From assembly GCF_902804475.1 (NCBI RefSeq), contig NZ_CADCSU010000022.1:1-33344 (forward strand): 33,344 bases of DNA. Reading direction: 5' to 3'. The notes below the pieces were generated by a model that was given only the letters and a program-made list of their open reading frames with translations, made no database searches and was not told the DNA's origin. Position numbers and translations under genes: made by a program. Positions 1 through 7,957 of the stretch are shown here, piece by piece. The number at the start of each line of letters is the position of its first letter. Position 1 is the stretch's first letter. This DNA is from Flavobacterium bizetiae. Lineage in GTDB: Bacteria > Bacteroidota > Bacteroidia > Flavobacteriales > Flavobacteriaceae.

Positions 1-84
1 GTAAATATTAATGTAAGGTAATTTTAAAAATGGCATAACCTCCGTTTTAATAATACATTGTTTTTTTGATATAAAAATTTTTTT

Positions 85-1836
85 ATGGAAAATAACAATG
101 ATTTAAGCAGAAGAAGGTTTCTTAGAAATTCTTTATTGGCCGCTGGAGGAGTATTCATCGCTCCACTTATTGAAAGCTGTAGTGACGATGATAAATCGGA
201 TAACAGCGGTGCGCCGGATGGACTGAAAAATGAAGGATTTGAGACTGGAGTAGCCAGTTTTGATCCGACAGAAACAGGAGTGATTATCTGGACAAGATAT
301 TCAGTAGGTTCAGATGCTGAAATAACCTGGGAACTAAGTAAGGATGCCGGATTTTCTCAAATAATAAGAAAAGGGCAGGCAGCGGCATCATCCATAAATG
401 ATTTTACAATAGCGGTAGATGTTCAGAACATTACCTCTAATACAAAATATTATTATAGATTTTATAATGCCAAAACCAAACAAGTAACGGTTATTGGTGA
501 AACACGTACACTGCCATCTAAAGCAGATAGTGTAAATGAAGTAAAAATGGCTGTTGTTTCCTGTTCTAATTTTCCGGCTGGACTTTTTAATGTGTATGGT
601 GCGATCGCTTCCTCAGATGCAGATGTAGTGGTTCATCTTGGAGATTATATTTACGAATATGCACCGGGACAATACGGTACAAACCCATTTACCAATTCGC
701 TGGGCAGAGAACATAAACCCGCCAGAGAGATTTTAAGCCTAGGTGATTACAGAGAGCGTTACAGACAATACAGAGGAGATAAAAATCTTCAGCTTCTTCA
801 TCAGAAAAAGCCTTTTATATGTGTTTGGGACGACCATGAGTTTGCCAATGATACTTATAAATCAGGTGCAGAAAATCATCAGCCTGCCGAAGGAGATTTT
901 CAGATGAGAAAAATGGCCGCTTTTCAGGCTTACAGCGAATATATTCCACTTAAAACAGGAAAAGATCTTAGAATTTACAGAAGTTTTAATTTTGGTAATA
1001 TTCTTTCGCTTTATATGATGGATACCCGAGTTATTGCCAGAGATAAGCAGATGAGCTATTCTGATTATATTGATAATGTGGGGAATTTCGATCAGACAAA
1101 ATTTAGAACCGATCTTTTAAGTACCAACAGAAAATTGATTGGAAGCGAACAAATGACGTGGCTGGGATCACAGATTAATGCAGATACTGCTAAATGGAAA
1201 GTATTAGGACAGCAGATCCTGATGACAAAAATGCTGATTCCTGCAGAGTTGCTGCTGCTTTTGAATCAGGTTTTAGCAGAAGTAGATCATTTTGGAAGCG
1301 CACAGCCGGCAACTATGCAGGCGCTTATTGGTGCAATCTCTGAACTTGTTGTAATTAAAATGAGACACAAACAAAGTGATCCGTCTTTAACTGCTCAGGA
1401 AATTGCGAGAGTTACGACAACCTTGCCTTATAATCTGGATGCCTGGGATGGTTATTTTGCAGAAAGAGAACAATTGTATGCTATACTTTCAGGAAAAAAT
1501 GTTGTGGTGCTGGCCGGAGATACACATAATGCCTGGATGGGTAAACTGACCAATATGCAGGGGAATTTTATAGGTACTGAAATTGCCTGTAGTTCTGTTT
1601 CTTCGCCAGGATTAGAAGCTTATCTTGGAATTACATCCGATCCTAAAAAGGCGATAGAATTAGCACAAGCATTTACCGTTTTGATAGATGATTTAGAATA
1701 TGCCAATTTGTACAAGCGAGGATATACCTATCTTAAATTTACACCATCTGGTTCTGAAGCTGAATGGCGATTTGTAGACAGTGTAACAACGGAAACTACA
1801 ACTACTATTACAGAGAAAAAATATACGATAGCATAG
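85..1836 (+). CDS. PhoD-like alkaline phosphatase/phosphodiesterase, Tat-exported
   Basis: A 583-residue PhoD-family metallophosphoesterase that should hydrolyse phosphate mono- or diesters outside the cytoplasm. The N-terminus carries a twin-arginine motif, SRRRFLR (residues 8-14), then a hydrophobic stretch ending in IESC (Cys32), so it is probably a Tat-exported lipoprotein. An Fn3-like PhoD N-terminal domain (about 50-145) precedes the catalytic domain, where metal-binding motifs are visible: HLGDYIYEY (Asp187), WDDHEFANDT (248-257) and AGDTHN (477-482). Length is normal for the family. The ATG start places the Tat motif correctly. It is the only plus-strand gene in the first 27 kb and is transcribed towards the minus-strand cluster, with a shared terminator between. 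No Pho-box-like sequence was recognised in the 84 bases upstream. The family is sure; the exact substrate is not. Confidence 0.92.
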   Translation: MENNNDLSRRRFLRNSLLAAGGVFIAPLIESCSDDDKSDNSGAPDGLKNEGFETGVASFDPTETGVIIWTRYSVGSDAEITWELSKDAGFSQIIRKGQAAASSINDFTIAVDVQNITSNTKYYYRFYNAKTKQVTVIGETRTLPSKADSVNEVKMAVVSCSNFPAGLFNVYGAIASSDADVVVHLGDYIYEYAPGQYGTNPFTNSLGREHKPAREILSLGDYRERYRQYRGDKNLQLLHQKKPFICVWDDHEFANDTYKSGAENHQPAEGDFQMRKMAAFQAYSEYIPLKTGKDLRIYRSFNFGNILSLYMMDTRVIARDKQMSYSDYIDNVGNFDQTKFRTDLLSTNRKLIGSEQMTWLGSQINADTAKWKVLGQQILMTKMLIPAELLLLLNQVLAEVDHFGSAQPATMQALIGAISELVVIKMRHKQSDPSLTAQEIARVTTTLPYNLDAWDGYFAEREQLYAILSGKNVVVLAGDTHNAWMGKLTNMQGNFIGTEIACSSVSSPGLEAYLGITSDPKKAIELAQAFTVLIDDLEYANLYKRGYTYLKFTPSGSEAEWRFVDSVTTETTTTITEKKYTIA

Positions 1837-1906
1837 AAATTTCATTTAGTATTAATTGATTTTTTCAGAAGTCATTTCTTCACTTTTTAAATAACTACTA
1901 AAATTT

Positions 1907-1948
1907 TAAAAGCCATCTTAGTAATGAAAACTGAGATGGCTTTTTTTG
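1907..1948. terminator. Bidirectional Rho-independent terminator between convergent genes
   Basis: Arms AGCCATCTTAG (1911-1921) and CTGAGATGGCT (1931-1941) pair along 11 positions with one T-G wobble around a 9-base loop. The stem is preceded by A-rich sequence and followed by TTTTTTT, so it can stop transcription of the phosphatase gene on plus and of the decarboxylase gene on minus. Confidence 0.85.
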
Positions 1949-1990
1949 TTTATTTTGATGAAATGTTTTAAAAATTAACCCATTTTAAAC

Positions 1991-3751
1991 CTAGCATAAA
2001 CTCCAGTTTTTATCCAGAAATTCATCCTCTCCAGGCTCTTCTGTTTTATAAGCAATTGCTTCCGGAATAGATGTTTTAGGTATGTTTACATGTATAATGG
2101 TATTTTCTTTAATATCGTCAAGCTGCTTTATAACGTCCTCGAGTTCGTCGAGAGTATTGACTTCAAAACCTTTACCTCCAAATACATCAACAAGTTTCGC
2201 ATATTTCCAACGGTGCATTTCGTTGTAATCATAAACATTGTTTAAATCGGGAACGCTATATTCAACTTTGTCCGCACCACGAAACGGATTTGGATTAACA
2301 AGCATTTGTTCGATTCCATAAATACCATTATCCAAAACAAAAACAATGGTGTCGTGTTTCAGTTTATTCTGTGTAGAAATGGCCTGACAAGTTTCCTGAA
2401 AAGCACCGTCTCCAACAAATACTACTGGCCTTTTATCAGGTCTGGCACATTTTATTCCGGTTGCCGCAGGAACAGAATAACCTATCGAAAGCCATGAGGC
2501 CTGTGCTACGAAACCGTTAGGTTCTGCAATACGAATACCCTGAGCACCCAACAAAGGAAAACCCGCATCGGCAACCACTATATGCTTCTCGTCTATAAAA
2601 CTATTAATTCGGCTGAAAAATGAATCGTAAGTAAGCGCTGGTTTTCCTCTTTTTGTTATCTTGTTATTAGCCAGAAAAAATGACTCAGGCAGCTGCTCTG
2701 TATCATACATTTCGTAAGCACTAAAAGTAACTTTGGTAAGTTCTTCTTTCAGGAATATCATAAAATCTCTTAGCGATACATTAGCAATATATGAAGCCCC
2801 AATACGTACACCGCTATGATTGGCAAGTACAGTATCTTCTTTCCATACATCAAAACCGCCCAGATTTTTGCCGGTCGTCCACACGCCAAGACCGATTTTT
2901 AGTTGGGCTTTTTCGAATCGTTCCTTGACATCTTTTGGCGATGCCTTGCCATTAAAAACTCCTTTGAATTTAGGATGATTTTCAGAGACGATTGATTTTC
3001 CGAGTATAGAAGTTACAAATTCTGTATCGGTAGTTTCAATCAGATCCAGGAATTCTTTTTGAATGCCATAGCGCTGGATTTCGATTCCGCCCCAGAAAAT
3101 AATTTCTTTTCCTTTTGCCATTGCAGCGACTCTTTGAGCAGCTTTTCGTGCACTTGTTTGACATTTAGACGCTTCTCTTTCTACTAATGGAGCGACAGGC
3201 GGATTGCATTCCATTCGCCATACATCTTCAAAAACTTCAAGATAAACGGGTCTTCCGTATAAAATACAGGCGTTTAAAACGGAATCAATTTTATAAGGAG
3301 CATCTGATGAACCTGTAACTTGTTCAGCCGCAACGGTAACATTTCGGAACACATTGATATTGCTGTACATATCACCAGTCATATGTGATGCCAGCATACC
3401 CTGAACAAGGCTTCGCTGCTGATCTTTATTAGTCGGAGCTCCATTAATGACAAGCACGGGACAATGTTCTACATAAGAACCCGCAACTGAATTAAGCAGC
3501 GTAAATGCTCCCACGCCATACGTTACGGCTACTGCGGCGAAGCCATTTTGACGTGCGTAGGCATCAGTACAATGTCCGGCATTTATTTCATTCGTGTCGT
3601 TAACGATTTTAATTTTTGCATTTTTGTCTTCTTGAATCGTATTCAAAAACGGCGCAGTATAATTGCCTGCAATTCCAAATAAATGGGTGAGTCCTAATTG
3701 TTCCAGACGTATTTGCAGGTATTTTGCAACGGAGATTTTTTGCTGTGACAT
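1991..3751 (-). CDS. ThDP-dependent 2-keto acid decarboxylase (pyruvate/indolepyruvate decarboxylase type)
   Basis: A 586-residue thiamine-diphosphate enzyme of the pyruvate/indolepyruvate/phenylpyruvate decarboxylase family, expected to turn a 2-keto acid into an aldehyde in the cytoplasm. The N-terminal PYR domain has the activating glutamate in NDTNEINAGH (Glu55), matching the family's NELNAGY. The C-terminal PP domain has the ThDP/Mg motif GDGAFQ (about 447-452) with the partner DNGIYGIEQ about 25 residues later. The gene starts one base after the stop of the upstream amino acid oxidase gene, so the two are almost certainly co-translated. The oxidase makes the imino/keto acid this enzyme would use: amino acid to keto acid to aldehyde. 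It is the last gene of the cluster and ends near a strong terminator. Substrate choice (aromatic or branched) cannot be read from the sequence. Acetolactate synthase is less likely. Confidence 0.88.
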   Translation of the reverse strand: MSQQKISVAKYLQIRLEQLGLTHLFGIAGNYTAPFLNTIQEDKNAKIKIVNDTNEINAGHCTDAYARQNGFAAVAVTYGVGAFTLLNSVAGSYVEHCPVLVINGAPTNKDQQRSLVQGMLASHMTGDMYSNINVFRNVTVAAEQVTGSSDAPYKIDSVLNACILYGRPVYLEVFEDVWRMECNPPVAPLVEREASKCQTSARKAAQRVAAMAKGKEIIFWGGIEIQRYGIQKEFLDLIETTDTEFVTSILGKSIVSENHPKFKGVFNGKASPKDVKERFEKAQLKIGLGVWTTGKNLGGFDVWKEDTVLANHSGVRIGASYIANVSLRDFMIFLKEELTKVTFSAYEMYDTEQLPESFFLANNKITKRGKPALTYDSFFSRINSFIDEKHIVVADAGFPLLGAQGIRIAEPNGFVAQASWLSIGYSVPAATGIKCARPDKRPVVFVGDGAFQETCQAISTQNKLKHDTIVFVLDNGIYGIEQMLVNPNPFRGADKVEYSVPDLNNVYDYNEMHRWKYAKLVDVFGGKGFEVNTLDELEDVIKQLDDIKENTIIHVNIPKTSIPEAIAYKTEEPGEDEFLDKNWSLC

Positions 3752-3752
3752 C

Positions 3753-5471
3753 TTAAATAGGATTATTCAGGTTACCAGTATTTTCGTTGACTTCTAATGC
3801 TGTACGGATTCCAGACTCGATGGCACCTTCAATCCAGGCATGTTTTAGCGAAGTATGTTCTCCGGCAAAATGTGCTTTTCCGTTCCATTCCGTTGAGATG
3901 ATATGACGCTGTAATAATTGTAACTGTCCCGGATTAAATATCGCCGCTTCACCATAAGCATACGGGTCACGCATCCAGCTTTGCGTTGCTCCACCTATTA
4001 ATTTTCCGCCTTTCTTTTTATAGTCTTTTATGCTCGAGGTAACAACAGCAAGGTCAATAATGCGCTGCTGTTCTTTCTCATCATCAGAATGCATGATAGC
4101 CAGGTTTTTAAGCGCATAAAAATATCTATCGTCGTCATCCATAGAATCCCAGCGGCTTGCTTCATCAGACCAGCAATACGATGCCAGTACAACGCCATGT
4201 CCTTTAGCTCCCAAATCATTACTTGGATAATAAGTGAAACGGTTTGAAAAATCAGTAATCGTACCTCCACCAACAATATTATAAGGAGCTTCCTGCCACC
4301 ATTTCTCGCGAAATTCCAACAATATTTTAGTAGCAGAATCGTAGTGTAGTTCTCGAATTGCTTTTCGTTTAGGTTGTTTGAATTGAGGTGTTACATACAC
4401 ATGTCTTAATGCAGAAAAGGGGATGGTGACAATTACTTCATCAAACTCCAGATCACTCACTGGCGTTTTTAATGCTTTGAATCCTGCGTCTTCATAAAAC
4501 TGAAAGTCACGTTGTACTTCAATATCCACTTCTATTTTTACCTTGTTGTTAACGAGCATCATTTTGGTCATTCTGCAATCAAAATAGGTGTTTTCTTCAA
4601 GATTATGAGCTTTAAAAAATTCATTTGGCAGCAGATCGCTTCCGCCAACAATTTCCAAAAATCGAGTAGAATCCTTGATGATATTTTGCTCAATAAAACT
4701 TTGTATAAAATCGTAAGACATTCTGGATTCAAGATTTTGCAACACTCCAATCATTTCGATAGCATTCTCTGAATACATCGAATTTTCTTTTAAGAAACGA
4801 CGCATCGAATATTCTCCGTAACGCTCGATTAGCAAAGGCCAGTTTTTCTCAGGATCTTCTGCAATAAAAGCCTTAAGCGGATTAATAATATTAGCCATTA
4901 ATTGGTCGGAACGCATGTTTTCGCTAGTGCCCAGATGAAAGTCCAATAGTTTGTTTACATCGACTTTAGCTCCATCTTTTCGGATATATTCATTCTGCAC
5001 AACGCGTTTGCGGTTAATGTAGAAAAGGGAATTCCTGGTAACCTCAGGTTCCGGTTTAGCTGGGTCTGCCTGATAGGCGATGGCTTGTTTTTTATCTACA
5101 GACAGATAATAAAAGGGCTCGGTTTTGAGTCCGAGTTTATCAATGTATTTGAGCACCATCTGGTGTATGGTTGGTATACGCATTGCACCGGCTTCGCCAT
5201 AAACTGTGTCGTCTTCAAAATATTTTTTGTTTTCAGAATTTCTGAAAGTCTTAATTCTGCCGCCAACACGCGTATTTGATTCGACTATCGTAACATTATG
5301 TCCCCCTTGTTTTAACAGACTTGCAGCTACCATTCCGGCCATTCCGGCACCAATAATTAATACGTCTTTTGCTTTATCCGTACGCGGGATTCCGTCGTCA
5401 ATGTACTTTAAGTATTGCTGGATAATAGCGTCGTTGTCTTCGTCGAGTAAGCCGTGTAAATAGTTTTCCAT
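3753..5471 (-). CDS. Flavin-dependent L-amino acid oxidase / monoamine oxidase family protein
   Basis: A 572-residue FAD amine oxidase. The Rossmann motif GAGMAG (41-46) is followed by the ribose-binding Glu64 in [11 protein letters not shown], and the C-terminal FAD-contacting segment reads [21 protein letters not shown]. The family oxidatively deaminates amino acids or amines to imines, releasing H2O2 and usually ammonia. No signal peptide is seen, so it should be cytoplasmic. The size fits bacterial L-amino acid oxidases, including the VioA/RebO type, and fits less well small amine oxidases. The ThDP decarboxylase follows after one base. The upstream DUF2063 gene lies 135 bp away; no TAnnTTTG box was found in that gap, which favours read-through from the rest of the cluster. 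Co-occurrence with a VioB-like ferritin-like protein suggests an aromatic amino acid substrate, but this is inference. Confidence 0.88.
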   Translation of the reverse strand: MENYLHGLLDEDNDAIIQQYLKYIDDGIPRTDKAKDVLIIGAGMAGMVAASLLKQGGHNVTIVESNTRVGGRIKTFRNSENKKYFEDDTVYGEAGAMRIPTIHQMVLKYIDKLGLKTEPFYYLSVDKKQAIAYQADPAKPEPEVTRNSLFYINRKRVVQNEYIRKDGAKVDVNKLLDFHLGTSENMRSDQLMANIINPLKAFIAEDPEKNWPLLIERYGEYSMRRFLKENSMYSENAIEMIGVLQNLESRMSYDFIQSFIEQNIIKDSTRFLEIVGGSDLLPNEFFKAHNLEENTYFDCRMTKMMLVNNKVKIEVDIEVQRDFQFYEDAGFKALKTPVSDLEFDEVIVTIPFSALRHVYVTPQFKQPKRKAIRELHYDSATKILLEFREKWWQEAPYNIVGGGTITDFSNRFTYYPSNDLGAKGHGVVLASYCWSDEASRWDSMDDDDRYFYALKNLAIMHSDDEKEQQRIIDLAVVTSSIKDYKKKGGKLIGGATQSWMRDPYAYGEAAIFNPGQLQLLQRHIISTEWNGKAHFAGEHTSLKHAWIEGAIESGIRTALEVNENTGNLNNPI

Positions 5472-5606
5472 GATGAGGTGGTTTAGTTATGGGGTTTATT
5501 TTTTGTTTTTGAATGGAATTATTTATGAATTAATTCAGTGAAATTTGATTTTTTAAGGAGAATTTTATCTGTTTTTTTGTAGAAGATGTGATTTTGATGT
5601 TTCTAC

Positions 5607-6446
5607 TTAAACTCGAAAAAAATGAGCAGTTATCCAGGATTCCTTCCAACTGTTCCAAACTTCATCAAATAAATGAGGACTTTCTTTATATTGAGTTTTA
5701 ATGAGTTCTTTGGTTTCAGTAATATTGTTTCCTTCTTTCAAATAAGTCAAAAACTCAAATTGTTCTTTATGCAAATCATAAATTGCTAATTTAAATTTGT
5801 GTCTCAGGACTACACAATAACTTTCGCTTTCAGAAGGCAAGTGGGGTTGTTTTTCATTTTTAAAATCAGAATAATATTTTCGAACAGGAAATCGAAATTG
5901 AAACAACTCACATATTGGTACGAGTTGTAGTTTATTTTCATCTGTATTGATGGTAGCTAATGGATAATCTTCTTCGGCTTTCATTTCGAAAATAACGCCA
6001 ATGGCATATTCAAATCGGGCGAGTTCAATCATGAAATCAATCCAGTTTTCTTTGATATTTTCTTGGGCATCGGGTCGGTTGGTTTCGAGATAGTCTGCAA
6101 AATGAGCTCCTAAATACGCTAAATTATAATTCTGCGAAGGCTTTGAAGCGAGATAATCATCCGCGAAAGCGCAAAAAAGAGCCTCGCCTAAGGCATATTC
6201 TAAGGCGCTAAATTGCTGTGACATACAATTTCGCAAACGGGCAATATAGCTTCTTTGGTAAATACCCAAATGTTCCTGTGCGGTAAGTTTTTCAGAATGA
6301 CAAATCACATCTTCAATTGAAGCAGCATTTGATTGATCCGAAAGTAAATCACCGGGATTGATTCCCGTTTGCTGGAAAGGATCCAGTAGAAGTTGCTGCA
6401 TCCATTGCTGGAAATTTTTTAATGGTATTTTGGCCGTTTGCTGCAT
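5607..6446 (-). CDS. DUF2063 (BufC/HvfC N-terminal type) partner of the DUF692 enzyme
   Basis: A 279-residue DUF2063-family protein (PF09836). The N-terminal helical domain (about 10-115) contains the family pattern seen here as IYQRSYIARLRNCMSQQF, then FSALEYALGEALFCAFADDYLA and a YLGAHFADYLE segment. The C-terminal part (about 160-279) is less conserved. In MNIO systems, proteins of this family are encoded next to DUF692 enzymes and act as partner or substrate-docking proteins, comparable to MbnC in methanobactin synthesis. Here it starts nine bases after the DUF692 stop. Old annotations call the domain DNA-binding, but the context argues for an enzyme partner. ATG at 6446 is the natural start. 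Family is confident; exact role is inferred from context. Confidence 0.85.
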   Translation of the reverse strand: MQQTAKIPLKNFQQWMQQLLLDPFQQTGINPGDLLSDQSNAASIEDVICHSEKLTAQEHLGIYQRSYIARLRNCMSQQFSALEYALGEALFCAFADDYLASKPSQNYNLAYLGAHFADYLETNRPDAQENIKENWIDFMIELARFEYAIGVIFEMKAEEDYPLATINTDENKLQLVPICELFQFRFPVRKYYSDFKNEKQPHLPSESESYCVVLRHKFKLAIYDLHKEQFEFLTYLKEGNNITETKELIKTQYKESPHLFDEVWNSWKESWITAHFFRV

Positions 6447-6455
6447 TTTTTGTGC

Positions 6456-7370
6456 TTATATAAATTTATTCATTTCAAAAAGATTCAATGGATTTGAAAC
6501 CTGTTCTTTATCCATAAACCGAACTTCGTTATCAACTCCAATAAAGGTTTCATCCATATATTGTTTTGATTTAAGTAATTCGGAATGATAAATATCGAAG
6601 GACGGAATATTACCATCCCATTCTAATAAAACCGATGCTTCGTTTGCCAGTTGATAAGCCAGTTGAAACAATTTCCATACTTGAGAATTTACTTCTCTAT
6701 CGTGTGTATCAATAATATAATTGCCACAATTTTGATGACCTGCCAAATGCATTTGTACAATTTTATCATGCGGAATTCCTTTGATATATTCTACGGGATC
6801 AAAATCATTATTGAAAGAAGACACATAAACGTTGTTGACATCCAGAAGTAATCCGCAACCCGTTTCTTCGGTCATTATTCGTAAAAATTCCCATTCCGGA
6901 AGTGTAGAATTATTAAAGGCTGCATAAGTGCTTGGATTCTCGACAATCAGTGGTCGTTCTAAATAGTCCTGCACCTGATTGATTCGGTTACAAACATGCT
7001 TTAATGATTCGTCATTTAGCGGAAGCGGAAGTAAATCGTGCGAATTGGTCGTTAAGACTCCTGTCCAGCACAAATGATCGCTAATCCAGACGGGTTGTAC
7101 CTCGGCTGCCAATTGTTTTAAGCTCTTTAGGTAATCCAAATTTAGCGGATCAGTACTTCCAATAGACAAAGATACCCCGTGCATGACCACGGGATATCGT
7201 TCTGCTATTTGATGTAAAATGTGTCTTGGTCGTCCGTGTGAGTCCATGAAATTCTCAGAAATCACCTCAAACCAATCTACGGCAGGATTCTTTTTCAGAA
7301 TATGCTCGAAATGCTGGCTTCTAAGTCCTAAACCCAACCCTAAATTGGGTAATCCGAGTCTAGTTGCCAT
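6456..7370 (-). CDS. DUF692 multinuclear non-heme iron oxidase (MNIO; MbnB/BufB-like)
   Basis: With the start at MATRLGLPNL the protein has 304 residues, a TIM-barrel DUF692 enzyme of usual length. Candidate iron-binding residues occur in the expected order: MHGVSLSIGS (His64), SDHLCW (Asp98, His99), ENPSTY (Glu144, Asn145), LDVNNVYV (Asp177, Asn180), MHLAGH (His208, His212), DTHDREV (Asp221, His223) and LLEWDGNIPS (Glu250, Asp252). Known members (MbnB, TglH, ChrH, BufB) oxidatively modify cysteine-containing peptides or proteins. The ATG at 7370 overlaps the end of the upstream cysteine-rich gene by 11 bases, which suggests translational coupling. A GTG at 7418 would extend the protein into a longer overlap and is less likely because conserved sequence begins at MATRL. 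The DUF2063 partner follows at once. Substrate is inferred to be the overlapping cysteine-rich protein. Confidence 0.93.
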   Translation of the reverse strand: MATRLGLPNLGLGLGLRSQHFEHILKKNPAVDWFEVISENFMDSHGRPRHILHQIAERYPVVMHGVSLSIGSTDPLNLDYLKSLKQLAAEVQPVWISDHLCWTGVLTTNSHDLLPLPLNDESLKHVCNRINQVQDYLERPLIVENPSTYAAFNNSTLPEWEFLRIMTEETGCGLLLDVNNVYVSSFNNDFDPVEYIKGIPHDKIVQMHLAGHQNCGNYIIDTHDREVNSQVWKLFQLAYQLANEASVLLEWDGNIPSFDIYHSELLKSKQYMDETFIGVDNEVRFMDKEQVSNPLNLFEMNKFI

Positions 7371-7947
7371 TGTTTTTTGGTTTACAATTTGAGAGACTTT
7401 CCGGTAGTTTTTTGGCACTTTCCTGTTCCATTTTCAAAACTCTTAGATCAGCAGCAATCTTTCTTTCGGCAGGATTGTTGATGTAAGAGCAAGATCTTGA
7501 ACCACTTTGGCCGCAAGAAGAATAATCGACACCTGTTGTATGGCGAATGGTATTTACGTAATCTTCACTTGGTCCGTATGGTAGCGGAGCTGGGCCAAAT
7601 TCCTCACCATTTTCTTTTCTTTGTTCTTCAAAACGTATTCTGGCTAACTGCCAAACGCTAAGTCCTTTATTGGGACCTTGCGCCATAAAACGAGAAGATA
7701 AAATGGGTACACCACAGCTACCCTGATAGCGGCATTCGTTTTGACCCGGATGACAAAATTCTTCGGTAGTGCCAAAAATACCGCAACCACCTTGTCCTTT
7801 GCACTCGTTTAAAGTGTGGCAAGGATGACCAACTGCTGTTGAGCAATCTCCCTTTCCTGCACAGTCATTATTTCCTGAATATCCTGCATTTTTGCATGAA
7901 TTAAGCCCCATACATACATGAAGCTCTCTATTTACTAGTTCTGACAT
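7360..7947 (-). CDS. Cysteine-rich protein with CX5C repeats, candidate MNIO substrate
   Basis: The ATG at 7947, ten bases after the upstream stop, gives 195 residues with 13 cysteines, at 12, 18, 29, 35, 43, 49, 55, 65, 72, 78, 145, 153 and 188. Ten of them lie in the first 80 residues, mostly as CX5C units with Gly/Asn/Gln-rich spacers (CMGLNSC, CAGKGDC, CHTLNEC, CKGQGGC, CRYQGSC). This resembles the cysteine-rich domain of the BufA2-type bufferins modified by DUF692 enzymes. Unlike exported bufferins, no signal peptide precedes the repeats (MSELVNRELH). A second half of about 110 residues is mostly cysteine-poor (GLSVWQLARIRFEEQRKE, then a GPAPLPYGPSEDY stretch). The 3' end overlaps the DUF692 gene by 11 bases. 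A metal-binding or modified-cysteine function is likely. The longer in-frame ATG at 8001 would run into the upstream gene and is rejected. Confidence 0.85.
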   Translation of the reverse strand: MSELVNRELHVCMGLNSCKNAGYSGNNDCAGKGDCSTAVGHPCHTLNECKGQGGCGIFGTTEEFCHPGQNECRYQGSCGVPILSSRFMAQGPNKGLSVWQLARIRFEEQRKENGEEFGPAPLPYGPSEDYVNTIRHTTGVDYSSCGQSGSRSCSYINNPAERKIAADLRVLKMEQESAKKLPESLSNCKPKNNGN

Positions 7948-7957
7948 AATATGTTTT

